From Streptomyces flavotricini (lineage in GTDB: Bacteria; Actinomycetota; Actinomycetes; Streptomycetales; Streptomycetaceae), in NCBI RefSeq assembly GCF_020639365.1, contig NZ_JAINUL010000001.1, positions 8,386,446 to 8,450,445 on the forward strand: a stretch of DNA of 64,000 nt, given 5' to 3'. Of this stretch, positions 1 through 7,936 are shown piece after piece. A model generated the notes under the pieces. The model saw only the letters and a program-made list of their open reading frames with translations, was not told the origin of the DNA and did no database searches. The first letter of the stretch is position 1; every line of letters begins with the position of its first letter. The position numbers were made by a program, and so were the translations under genes.

Positions 1-316
1 TGCCGAGAACCCTGTTGATGTCGAACCGCTTCAGTTCTGTGAGCTCGATCTCAACCGGCTGACGCATGCGGACCGCGAGCCAGACACTGGCAAGCAGAGC
101 GACTGAACCACAGGTGAGGCCCCACCCCAGCCGCCATCCGTTGAGCCCTTCCTCGCCCGGAGCGCGGATGAGCGAGGTGAGCAGTGTCGCTGCCGGGACG
201 GCCGCGAGGACGGAGATGAAGATCTCTCCCAACCTGCGGTAGGACTCGGTCGATCCGATGACCTCAGCTGTCAGTGCCTCTGCGGCCTCAGGCGTGGTGG
301 TGCCCCCACCGGGCAT
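1..316 (-). CDS. Small membrane protein, partial (runs off the left edge)
   Basis: Not recognised as a named family. The 105 visible codons give a short polar N-terminus (about 30 residues) and two hydrophobic stretches at roughly residues 32-50 and 64-82, separated by a short charged loop, so a two-pass inner-membrane protein is likely. The chosen ATG has a GGAGGA ribosome site 7-8 bases upstream; an in-frame ATG ten codons earlier (346) lacks one and would overlap the end of the upstream gene. The gene ends beyond the window. It probably forms an operon with the upstream gene on the same strand, 19 bases away. Confidence 0.65.
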   Translation of the reverse strand, partial: MPGGGTTTPEAAEALTAEVIGSTESYRRLGEIFISVLAAVPAATLLTSLIRAPGEEGLNGWRLGWGLTCGSVALLASVWLAVRMRQPVEIELTELKRFDINRVLG

Positions 317-335
317 CGGTCGTCCTCCTGCCGTG

Positions 336-875
336 TCATCTGCCATGGCGTTCTGCCTTGCGTGGCCATTCCACGACAGGGGGAAGCGGTGGGCGTACGT
401 CCAGCAGGGTCAACAGGTCCAACCACACGTCGCGCTCACACCAGAAGTGTGCTGTGGTCCCGTCACGGCTCTGCCGATCCAGCAATCCCGAGAAGGCCTG
501 GGCATTCTTCACATCAGGCGCCCTGAGCTGGACCCAGTGGATGCCCTCCCCGTGGAGGCGACGCTCTGACCTGGGGCGGCGGCGCCAGACATCGGACGCG
601 GGGCCGGGTTGGTCAGCGGGGAGCGGAGGCATGGGGGGAGCGTCGTTCCACTCTTGAGAGATGTACGCCGTGAGGACTGTTTCGCCGTCGGTGTACTTGA
701 CAGTCAGCTTGTCCTTCTCGTCCCTGGACACGCTCCCAGCCTTTTTCACCCCCGTCGGCGCGTCAATTCGAGAAGCGCATCCGAGCGCCTTGGGATCAGT
801 CGACGAAGGTCCGTGCTCGCCGGTCCGACGTGACGCGGATTTGTCGAGGAGCGTCGTGGGGGGGTGCGCCGGCAT
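336..875 (-). CDS. Hypothetical protein
   Basis: No family recognised. The frame is 179 codons; the middle and C-terminal parts (from about residue 40, LTVKYTDGETVLTAYI onward) look like real folded protein with a Trp-rich C-terminal half, while the first ~35 residues are low-information and the true start may lie further in. It is followed 19 bases later by the two-pass membrane protein, which suggests a two-gene unit. No signal peptide or membrane segment is seen. The frame has no competing convincing gene on the other strand. Function unknown. Confidence 0.45.
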   Translation of the reverse strand: MPAHPPTTLLDKSASRRTGEHGPSSTDPKALGCASRIDAPTGVKKAGSVSRDEKDKLTVKYTDGETVLTAYISQEWNDAPPMPPLPADQPGPASDVWRRRPRSERRLHGEGIHWVQLRAPDVKNAQAFSGLLDRQSRDGTTAHFWCERDVWLDLLTLLDVRPPLPPVVEWPRKAERHGR

Positions 876-993
876 CGCGATCCAGTACGCGAGTCAAGAA
901 AAGATGGGCGGGGGTGTCGAGAAGGCGTGGGTGGCTCCGTCCTTGGAGTGAAGGCGGCCAGAATGGGTCGCATCAGCACCGAGGAGAGACACC

Positions 994-1401
994 ATGGCCA
1001 AGTACCTGCTGCTCAAGCACTACCGTGGCGCCCCGGCTCCGGTCAACGACGTGCCCATGGATCAGTGGACGCCCGAGGAGATCTCGGCGCACATGCAGTA
1101 CATGCACGACTTCGCGGCCCGGCTCGAGGGGACCGGTGAGTTCGTCGACGGGCAGGCGCTCGCCCCCGAGGGGACGTTCGTCCGGTACGACGGCGAGGGG
1201 CGCCCGCCGGTCACCGACGGGCCGTTCGCCGAGACCAAGGACCTGATCGCCGGGTGGATGGTGATCGACGTCGACAGCTACGAGCGCGCCGTCGAGCTGG
1301 CCGGGGAGCTGTCGGCCGCTCCCGGCGCGGGCGGGAAGCCGATCCACGAGTGGCTCGAGCTGCGCCCCTTCCTGACCGCGCCGCCCACCATCACGGAGTG
1401 A
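994..1401 (+). CDS. YCII-related DGPF-motif protein
   Basis: A 135-residue YCII-superfamily protein. The defining DGPF motif is visible as TDGPFAETKD at about residues 71-80, with the conserved AGWMVIDVDSYERAVELA segment after it. Proteins of this family are small, soluble and usually lie beside ECF42-type sigma factors; their biochemical role is not settled. That pairing is exactly what is seen here: the sigma factor gene starts within 10 bases of this stop, so the two are co-transcribed and probably translationally coupled. A GAGGAGAG-type ribosome site precedes the ATG. Confidence 0.9.
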   Translation: MAKYLLLKHYRGAPAPVNDVPMDQWTPEEISAHMQYMHDFAARLEGTGEFVDGQALAPEGTFVRYDGEGRPPVTDGPFAETKDLIAGWMVIDVDSYERAVELAGELSAAPGAGGKPIHEWLELRPFLTAPPTITE

Positions 1402-1409
1402 GCCCGTCC

Positions 1410-2555
1410 ATGGACGAGGCACTGCTCCGGAGCCTCACACCGGGTGTCCTCGCCGTCCTCGTCCGCCGCGGAGCAGACTTCGCGGCGGCCGAGGACGCGG
1501 TGCAGGACGCCCTGGTCGAGGCGGTCCGTGTCTGGCCGGCCGACCCGCCGCGGGATGCGAAGGGATGGCTCGTCACCGTCGCCTGGCGGCGGTTCCTCGA
1601 CGCGACCCGGGCCGACGCTTCACGGCGCAGGCGTGAGGACCGCGTCGAGGAGGAGCCGGCGCCCGGGCCCTCGCCCGCGGTGGACGACACGCTCCAGCTC
1701 TACTTCCTCTGCGCCCACCCCTCGCTGACGCCGTCGTCGGCGGTCGCGCTCACCCTGCGCGCCGTCGGCGGTCTCACCACCCGGCAGATCGCCCGGGCGT
1801 ACCTGGTGCCCGAGGCGACCATGGCACAAAGGATCAGCCGGGCGAAGCGGACGCTTTCGGGGGTGCGCTTCGATCAGCCCGGCGACGTCTCCACCGTGTT
1901 GCGCGTCCTCTACCTGGTCTTCAACGAGGGCTACTCCGGCGAGGTGGACCTCGCCGCCGAGGCGATCCGGCTGACCCGCCAGCTCGCCGCCGCGATCGAC
2001 CACCCCGAAGTGGCGGGGCTGCTCGCGCTCATGCTGCTCCACCATGCCCGGCGCGCCAGCCGGACCGCCCCCGACGGCAGCCTCGTACCGCTCGCCGAGC
2101 AGGACCGCGGCCGGTGGGACACGGCGTCTATCGCCGAGGGGGTGCGCATCCTGCAGGCGGCCCTCGCCCGCGACCGGTTGGGCGAGTTCCAGGCCCAGGC
2201 CGCCATCGCGGCGCTCCACGCCGACGCGCGGACCGCCGAGGAGACGGACTGGGTGCAGATCGTGGAGTGGTACGACGAGCTCGCGCGCCTGACGCAGAGC
2301 CCGGTCGTACGCCTCAACCGCGCGGTCGCCGTCGGCGAGGCGGACGGACCGCGCGCAGGCCTGGCGGCGCTCGCGGCGCTGGACGACTCACTGCCCCGGC
2401 ACACCGCGGTGGCCGCGTACCTGCACGAGCGCGACGGGGACCTGATGACCGCGGCCCGGCTGTACGCCGAGGCGGCCCACAAGGCACCCGACCTCGCCGA
2501 GCGGGACCACCTGACGCGCCAGGCCGCCCGGCTCAACGCCCGTCTGCGTTCGTGA
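1410..2555 (+). CDS. RNA polymerase sigma factor, ECF42-like (sigma-70 family with long C-terminal extension)
   Basis: A 381-residue sigma factor. The N-terminal half carries sigma-2 (AAEDAVQDALVEAVRVWP and WLVTVAWRRFLDATRADAS) and sigma-4 (TRQIARAYLVPEATMAQRISRAKRTL) regions; the C-terminal ~200 residues form the helical, TPR-like extension typical of ECF42 (VLYLVFNEGYSG, ARRASRTAPDG, LNRAVAVGEADGP). Such factors lack a classical anti-sigma and are associated with DGPF proteins, encoded here just upstream. The start is the ATG at 1410; a GTG at 1398 overlapping the upstream stop is an alternative. No autoregulatory promoter could be assigned by eye. Confidence 0.92.
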   Translation: MDEALLRSLTPGVLAVLVRRGADFAAAEDAVQDALVEAVRVWPADPPRDAKGWLVTVAWRRFLDATRADASRRRREDRVEEEPAPGPSPAVDDTLQLYFLCAHPSLTPSSAVALTLRAVGGLTTRQIARAYLVPEATMAQRISRAKRTLSGVRFDQPGDVSTVLRVLYLVFNEGYSGEVDLAAEAIRLTRQLAAAIDHPEVAGLLALMLLHHARRASRTAPDGSLVPLAEQDRGRWDTASIAEGVRILQAALARDRLGEFQAQAAIAALHADARTAEETDWVQIVEWYDELARLTQSPVVRLNRAVAVGEADGPRAGLAALAALDDSLPRHTAVAAYLHERDGDLMTAARLYAEAAHKAPDLAERDHLTRQAARLNARLRS

Positions 2556-2636
2556 CGGCTTTCGCGACGAAAGTCGCGCGCACGGTCATCGTTCGTAGGA
2601 CGAAGGTCGCGTGCACGGGGTTCTAGTGTTGTGCGC

Positions 2637-2903
2637 ATGACCAGTGACACGGGGGACGGTGCCGGCGGACGCCGATGGCCGCGGGCTGCGATGGGGGTCG
2701 TGGCGGGAGTGCTCGCCGCGGCGGGCGTGTGTGCGATCTTCTGGTGGCTGGGGCTGAACCTGGGCGTCGGCGCGGCCTGGCTGTCCGGGAAGGCCGCGGT
2801 CAAGGCGGGCTTCTTCGTCGCCGCCGGTGGGCTCGCCGGTGTGAGCATGTGGTGGCAGGGGCGTCGTGCGTCTCGCACGGCGCCGCCCGAGGGGACGGAC
2901 TGA
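2637..2903 (+). CDS. Small two-pass membrane protein
   Basis: An 88-residue protein with two hydrophobic segments (about residues 15-38, AAMGVVAGVLAAAGVCAIFW, and 55-71, KAGFFVAAGGLAGVSMW), a basic linker and a short polar tail. No family recognised. The ATG is preferred over the GTG two codons earlier. The gene stands alone, 80 bases after the sigma factor gene and convergent with the methyltransferase gene, so it could be a sigma-factor-linked membrane protein or simply an orphan. Confidence 0.6.
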   Translation: MTSDTGDGAGGRRWPRAAMGVVAGVLAAAGVCAIFWWLGLNLGVGAAWLSGKAAVKAGFFVAAGGLAGVSMWWQGRRASRTAPPEGTD

Positions 2904-2921
2904 GGCGTCCTCCGTGGCGTC

Positions 2922-3554
2922 CTACGGGCGGCGGGCCAGCAAGTGGGCCTCCAGGAAGCCCCGTTCGGAGTTCGGGTCGTGGACCAGCCGGGCGAAGGGT
3001 ACGAGGCCGGCTTCGGCCAGCAGCTCGGCGAAGCGGTCCACCGGCCAGCTGTAGGCGGGCGTCACCTTGTGGTCGAAGCGGACCGGCTCCGGCCGTCCGT
3101 CGGTCGCGAAGAACGAGACCAGGAGCAGGCCTCCCGGTGCCAGGACGCGTACTTGTTCGGCGAGCAGCGCGGGCAGTTCGCCCGGCGGGGTGTGGATCAT
3201 CGAGTAGTGGGCCAGGACGCCGCCGAGCGCACGGTCCTCGACCGGCAGGGCCTCCATGCGGGCCTCGTCGAACCGGATCGCCGGATGGGCCCGCCGGGCG
3301 TGGTCGACCATGGCCGGGGAGATGTCGAGCCCAAAGGCGTCCAGCTCCAGGTCGTGCAGCATGGCCGTCAGATGCCCGGGACCGCATCCGACATCGGCCG
3401 TCCTCGGGTTTCCCGTACCGCGCACCAGCTCGACGAAGGTGCCGATCATGGCCCGCGCGAACGGCCGCGTCTCCAGCCGGTCGGCGAACAGCGACGCGTA
3501 GAGGTCGACGACGTCGTCGTAGGCCGCTCTGGTTTCGTCCTGGTGTTCCGCCAC
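2922..3554 (-). CDS. Class I SAM-dependent methyltransferase
   Basis: A 210-residue Rossmann-type methyltransferase. The SAM-binding motif I is TADVGCGPGHLTAML (about residues 52-66), motif II the acidic LDAFGLDISPAMV, and the post-motif region EARMEALPVEDRALGGVLA is typical of the Methyltransf_11/25 group. No membrane or extra domain is present. The start is a GTG at 3554 with no clear ribosome site in front, so it may be leaderless or start elsewhere nearby. Substrate cannot be told from sequence. It is convergent with the small membrane protein gene. Confidence 0.85.
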   Translation of the reverse strand: MAEHQDETRAAYDDVVDLYASLFADRLETRPFARAMIGTFVELVRGTGNPRTADVGCGPGHLTAMLHDLELDAFGLDISPAMVDHARRAHPAIRFDEARMEALPVEDRALGGVLAHYSMIHTPPGELPALLAEQVRVLAPGGLLLVSFFATDGRPEPVRFDHKVTPAYSWPVDRFAELLAEAGLVPFARLVHDPNSERGFLEAHLLARRP

Positions 3555-3653
3555 GGGGAGGAAGCTAGCATCCGGGGGATGCGGCCTCGGCAGTGATCCG
3601 CGGGACGGGCGCCGGCGAGCCGGGCCCGGTCGGGATCGGTCTGCGGAGTCGGG

Positions 3654-3866
3654 TCAGGGGCGGTAGGCGGTGCCGTGCGTGATCGAGTTGTGCACGGCGT
3701 TCGAGTTGTACGAACTCCGGTCGCTGCTCGCCTGCGCGGTGCGCGCCAGCTCTATCAGGAGGCCGTCCGCATTCTCCGTACGACGCCTGCCGCGGCGCAG
3801 CAGAGTCCTCACCAGCCATGCCGCCGCCACACCCATCAAGCCCAGGAACACACCCAGCTCGACCAC
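3654..3866 (-). CDS. Small single-pass membrane protein
   Basis: A 70-residue protein starting at a GTG with an AAGGGGGA ribosome site. The N-terminus is one hydrophobic helix (about residues 3-22, LGVFLGLMGVAAAWLVRTLL) followed by an RRGRRR stop-transfer signal and a polar cytosolic tail. No family recognised. It lies between the methyltransferase and the MarR gene, all on the minus strand, but gaps of about 80-100 bases argue against tight operon linkage. Confidence 0.5.
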   Translation of the reverse strand: MVELGVFLGLMGVAAAWLVRTLLRRGRRRTENADGLLIELARTAQASSDRSSYNSNAVHNSITHGTAYRP

Positions 3867-3947
3867 GCCACATCCCCCTTGTGAACGCCGACTTCGGACC
3901 TGGCCATGTCATCACCACAGCGTCCGTGTCGGCAAGGTCGTTTCGGG

Positions 3948-4427
3948 TCATTGGCGGGCGCGGCGGGTGGGGCGGGGGGTTTCCGCCGGGGTCTCCAGGG
4001 GGCCCTCGGCCAGGACGGCCAGGACGCGCAGCAGGGTTTCGCGATCGGCGGGGGTGAGGGAGGCCAGAGCTTCGGCGTGCACCTCGTCGACGATCCGCCG
4101 GCTGGTGGCGGCGAGGGCGGCTCCCCGTTCGGTGACCGCGATGATGCGTGCCCGCCGGTCCTTGGCGGAGGGCCGCCGCTCGGCCAGGCCCGCCTTCTCC
4201 AGGGCGTCGACCGTGACGACCATCGTCGTCTTGTCCATGTCGCCGATCTCCGCCAGTTGGATCTGGGTCCGCTCCTCCTCCAGCGCGTGGACGAGGACGC
4301 AGTGCATCCGGGCGGTGAGGCCGATCTCTCCCAGGGCCGCTGCCATGCGGGTGCGCAGGGTGTGGCTGGTGCGGTCCAGGAGGAAGGAGAGATCGGGCTG
4401 GGTTCGGGCGGGCGCCATCGCGGTCAT
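3948..4427 (-). CDS. MarR-family transcriptional regulator
   Basis: A 159-residue winged-helix regulator. The recognition region is LAEIGDMDKTTMVVTVDALEKAGLAERRPSAKDRR split over helix and wing (DRRAR is the conserved wing loop). It is divergently transcribed from an MFS efflux pump gene across an ~100-base interval, the standard arrangement for a MarR repressor that controls its neighbouring pump and itself. Ligand unknown, though pump context suggests a toxic small molecule. Confidence 0.92.
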   Translation of the reverse strand: MTAMAPARTQPDLSFLLDRTSHTLRTRMAAALGEIGLTARMHCVLVHALEEERTQIQLAEIGDMDKTTMVVTVDALEKAGLAERRPSAKDRRARIIAVTERGAALAATSRRIVDEVHAEALASLTPADRETLLRVLAVLAEGPLETPAETPRPTRRARQ

Positions 4428-4442
4428 GCGAGCAGTCTAACA

Positions 4443-4458
4443 ATTCGATCCGTTGAAT
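4443..4458. promoter_or_regulatory. Possible MarR operator
   Basis: An imperfect palindrome, ATTC-gatccgtt-GAAT, in the shared promoter interval between the MarR gene and the MFS gene. MarR proteins commonly bind such AT-flanked inverted repeats. The arms are short, so the call is tentative. Confidence 0.35.
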
Positions 4459-4529
4459 ATCGTCTGCAACAAAACTATCTGTTACGGTTCCGATGTTCCT
4501 TTGGGGCTGTGCCGATGGGAGAGACACCT

Positions 4530-5981
4530 GTGAATCGTGTTGCTGTTGCTGCGGAAATTCCCGCACCCGTCGGGCCAGAGGGTTGGGGGTTGCGGTCGCG
4601 GTGGACCGCGCTCGGTGTGCTCGCCACCGGAATGCTGATGACGGTCCTCGACGGCAGCATCGTCACCGTGGCGATGCCGGCCATGCAGGACGACCTCGAT
4701 TTCACGCCCGCCGGGCTGAGCTGGGTCGTCAACGCGTACCTGATCGCCTTCGGCAGTCTGCTGCTGCTCGCCGGGCGTCTCGGCGACCTGGTCGGCCGCA
4801 AGCGGATGTTCCTGGCCGGGACCGCGGTGTTCACGGCGGCCTCGGTACTCGCCGGGTTCGCCGTCTCCCCCGCTCAGCTCATCGCCGCCCGGTTCCTCCA
4901 GGGCGCCGGAAGCGCGATGGCCTCAGCGGTCGGCCTCGGCATCCTGATCACCCTGTTCACCGAAGCCCGCGAGCGGGCCAGGGCCATCGCCGTCTTCTCG
5001 TTCACCGGCGCCGCCGGTGCCTCGCTGGGCCAGGTGTTCGGCGGGATCCTCACCGACGGCCTCGACTGGCACTGGATCTTCTTCATCAACCTGCCCATCG
5101 GGCTCGCCGCCGTGCTGCTCGCCGTGCCCGCGCTCCCCGCCGACCGGGGGCTGGGGGTACGCGCCGGCGCCGACGTACCAGGGGCGCTGCTGGTCACCGC
5201 GGGGCTGATGCTCGGCATCTACTCGGTGGTCGGGGTGGAGGAACACGGGTGGGCGTCCCCGCAGACCCTCGGCCTCGGGGGCGTCGCCGTGGCCCTGCTG
5301 GTCCTGTTCGTCCGTCGCCAGCGCCGTGGGCGCAACCCGCTGATCCCCTTGCGGATCCTGCGCTCGCGGACGGTGGTCGGGGCCAATCTGGTCCAGATGC
5401 TGATGGTGGCCGCGTTGTTCTCGTTCCAGGTCCTGGTGGCGCTCTACCTGCAGAAGGTGCTGGGGTACGGGGCCGCCGCGACGGGTCTGGCGATGCTTCC
5501 GGCGGCCGTGGTGATAGGGGTGGTCTCCCTGGGCGCGTCGGCCCGGCTGATGGCCCGGTTCGGCGAACGGCGCGTGCTGGTGGCCGGATTGGCCCTGCTC
5601 GTCCTCGCCCTCGCCCTGCTGACGCGGCTGCCGGTCCATGCCCGGTACGCCACCGACCTGCTGCCGGTGATGCTGCTCGCCGCGGGGTTCGGGCTGGCCA
5701 CGCCGGCGCTCACCTCTCTGGCGATGTCCGGGGCCGGAAAGGAGGACGCGGGGCTCGCCTCGGGGCTGTTCAACACCACCCAGCAGATCGGGATGGCCCT
5801 CGGCGTGGCCGTCCTCTCCACCCTGGCCGCCTCCCGCACCCGAAGCCTGGCCGCTGCCGGCAGCGGCCGGGCCGAAGCCCTCACCGGCGGCTACCACGTG
5901 GCCTTCGCGACGGGTACGGGGCTGCTGCTCGGCGCGATCGCCCTGAGCGGGCTCCTGCTGCGCAGGCAGCGCAGCGCCTGA
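4530..5981 (+). CDS. MFS efflux transporter, DHA2 (EmrB/QacA) type
   Basis: A 14-helix-type drug:proton antiporter of about 483 residues. Seen in order: the early VLDGSIVTVAMPAM motif of helix 1 (DHA2 motif D1), motif A LAGRLGDLVGRKRMF after helix 2, and the helix-5 motif C region GAAGASLGQVFGGILTD. The GTG at 4530 has a GGGAGAG site seven bases upstream; an ATG at 4515 inside that leader is the alternative. Divergent from the MarR gene, which probably represses it. Likely exports drugs or metabolites; substrate not predictable. Confidence 0.93.
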   Translation: MNRVAVAAEIPAPVGPEGWGLRSRWTALGVLATGMLMTVLDGSIVTVAMPAMQDDLDFTPAGLSWVVNAYLIAFGSLLLLAGRLGDLVGRKRMFLAGTAVFTAASVLAGFAVSPAQLIAARFLQGAGSAMASAVGLGILITLFTEARERARAIAVFSFTGAAGASLGQVFGGILTDGLDWHWIFFINLPIGLAAVLLAVPALPADRGLGVRAGADVPGALLVTAGLMLGIYSVVGVEEHGWASPQTLGLGGVAVALLVLFVRRQRRGRNPLIPLRILRSRTVVGANLVQMLMVAALFSFQVLVALYLQKVLGYGAAATGLAMLPAAVVIGVVSLGASARLMARFGERRVLVAGLALLVLALALLTRLPVHARYATDLLPVMLLAAGFGLATPALTSLAMSGAGKEDAGLASGLFNTTQQIGMALGVAVLSTLAASRTRSLAAAGSGRAEALTGGYHVAFATGTGLLLGAIALSGLLLRRQRSA

Positions 5982-5991
5982 CGGCGCGGTG

Positions 5992-6040
5992 CGTAAGGGC
6001 CGGGAACCGTACGGGTGGGCCCGGCCCCCTGGCCCTTACG
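5992..6040. terminator. Stem-loop between converging genes
   Basis: Perfect 10-base inverted repeat CGTAAGGGCC / GGCCCTTACG (5992-6001 and 6031-6040) just after the MFS stop, overlapping the end of the convergent coiled-coil gene. Reads as a bidirectional terminator. Confidence 0.65.
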
Positions 6041-6648
6041 TCATCTGCGGGGCGGGGGACCGTACGGGGACGGCGCAGGCGGCGTGGTCCGTGTCATCCG
6101 CGTGGTGGCGTTCGAGGTGGAGGGCGAGGTCCGCGCGCTCGCGGCGGGCGGTGTCCGCCTCCTCGCGGGCCCTGTCCAGGCGCTCCTCCAGGTGGGCGAC
6201 GCGCTCCCGGTGGCGTTCGAGCTCGGCCCGGACGAACTCAACGTCGGCCACCTGCTGCGCCGTCTCCTTGCGGATCCGCTCCGTCTCCTCTTCGAAGCCC
6301 TGCCCGGCCTCGTCCAGTTCGGCGATGGCCTGCTCCCCGGCCTCCTCCGCCAGGGCGGTGCGCTGCTCGGCGGCGAGCGTCCGCCGGGCCGAGGCCCTGG
6401 TGACCTTCTCGATGCGCGACTCGGCGGCGGCCGAGTCGGTGATGATGGCCAGCTCTTCGATGTAGACCGGCAGGTCCGTGGCCAGCCGGGACATCAGGGC
6501 CAGGAGGTCCTCACGGGTTCCGGGTGCGGGCGCCGCCTTGGCCGCCCTCTTGGCCTCGGTCGCCTGGCGCTTCTCCTCCTTGCGCTCCTGCCGCTTCGCG
6601 CGGAAGCGGCGAAAGGACCCGAGTGCGTTGTGGTCCGGGTGGGCGCAT
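6036..6648 (-). pseudogene. Coiled-coil protein, 5' end replaced by a TnpB element
   Basis: The intact-looking part is a 152-codon frame from an ATG at 6494, almost entirely heptad-rich (EEAGEQAIAELDEAGQGFEE, RAELERHRERVAHLEERLD). The same frame stays open upstream without a stop to about 6648 and reads as protein (HPDHNALGSFRRFRAKRQER, then a Lys/Ala-rich linker), ending where the right end of a TnpB element begins. So the original start has been lost and what is left is the C-terminal part of a longer KfrA-like coiled-coil protein. A shortened protein from 6494 may still be made, although the ribosome site there is poor. KfrA likeness is impression only. Confidence 0.6.
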
Positions 6649-7899
6649 TGACTTCCGCTCCCCTCCTTGAAGGGAGGGGATTCCTACCATGGTCATCTGA
6701 CCGTCTCGGTGGGTTCCTGTTTCTTCGCGCTGTGCCGGGACGAGCCCCGGTCTTACCCGCGCTCCGCAGGCTGACACCGCCAGTCCGGCGGCTTTGGCGA
6801 CGTTGACCGCCGCGTTGATGTCCCGGTCCAATACCACCCCGCAGGCCCGCCATGTCCACTCTCGGATGTGCAGGGGCTTCGGGCCGTCCTTGACGCCGCA
6901 GGTCGAGCAGACCTGAGACGTAGGCTCGAACCGTCCGATGCGAATGAAGGTGCGCCCGTACCGGGCGGCCTTGTACTCCAGCATCGTGGTGAACGCCGAC
7001 CATCCAGCGTCGTGCACGGACTTGGCCATGCGAGTGCGGGCGAGTCCCTTGACCGCCAGGTCTTCCACTGCGACCGCTTGGTTTTCGCGGATCAGCTTGG
7101 TGGAGAGCTGATGGTGGAACTCGCGCCTTGCGTCGGCGGTCCGTGCGTGGGCGCGAGCGACCTTGACTCGGGCTCTCGCCCGGTTCGCCGATCCCCTCGC
7201 CTTCCGGCTCAGGTTCTGCTGCGCCTTCTTCAGCTTCTTCTCAGCCCGTCGCAGGAATCGGGGGCTGTCGATCTTCGTGCCGTCGGAGAGGATCGCGAAG
7301 TGAGTCAGGCCCAGGTCGATTCCGACCACGGCCTCCGTAGCGGGCAAGGCCTCGGGGGCGGTCTCGACCACGAACGAGGCGAAGTACCGACCGGCCGCGT
7401 CCTTGATCACGGTGACCGTGGACGGCGTGGAGGGAAGGTTGCGGGACCACTTGACCCGCACGTCCCCGACCTTCGGGAGCCGTAGGTCTCCGCCAGTCGT
7501 GATCGACCATCGGGCGTTGGTGGTGAAGCGGAGGGCCTGCCGGTTCTCTGTGCGGCTCTTGAATCTGGGAGCGCCCATGCGCGAGCGCTTGCCCTTGAGG
7601 CTGTCGAAGAAGTTCTTGTAGGCGGTGTCCAGGTCCCGGAGGGACTGTTGCAGGACGACGGCGGAGACCTCGCCCAGCCAGGCTCGTTCCTCGGTCCTCT
7701 TCGCCTCTCGGTTCAGGGTGGTGTACACCGCCCCGCGGAGGTCGGGCCGGACCGCCGAGGACACCACCTCGTCCCCGGCGCGCGGGCGGAACACGGCGGT
7801 GGGCGCCAGTTCGCCGAAGCCGGCGCGGGCCAGGTCGTAAACGTGGATCCGCCCGTCGAAGTGGCGGGTGACGACCTGGCGGGTGCGCGGCAGAAGCAT
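6511..7899 (-). pseudogene. tnpB: TnpB (IS605/OrfB family) nuclease fused to a foreign N-terminus
   Basis: Residues from about 67 match TnpB: the RuvC motifs GIDLGLTHFA (first Asp), VEDLAVKGL (Glu) and DRDINAAVN (last Asp) are present, with the OrfB zinc-ribbon CSTCG...WTWRACG between. Two faults are visible. The usual N-terminal ~70 residues are missing and replaced by residues 1-66 of another protein (MLLPRTRQVVTRHFDGRIHV...), and the second zinc CxxC pair has become W-x-x-C. The last ~50 codons run through the element end into host DNA. TnpB are RNA-guided nucleases of IS200/IS605 elements; no TnpA is nearby, so this copy is probably immobile. Confidence 0.85.
6660..6679 (-). mobile_element. 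Right-end hairpin of the TnpB element (omega-RNA 3' region)
   Basis: Perfect 7-base stem CCCCTCC / GGAGGGG with loop TTGAAG, followed on the element side by the tnpB 3' end. Such a hairpin within or just after the tnpB 3' end is the conserved right-end and guide-RNA scaffold of IS605-group elements. DNA beyond about 6648 reads as host gene, so the element boundary lies between 6648 and 6660. Confidence 0.65.
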
Positions 7900-7936
7900 G
7901 CGGCGAGGAGAGGGGCGGGCGGCGGAGGACCTCGGG

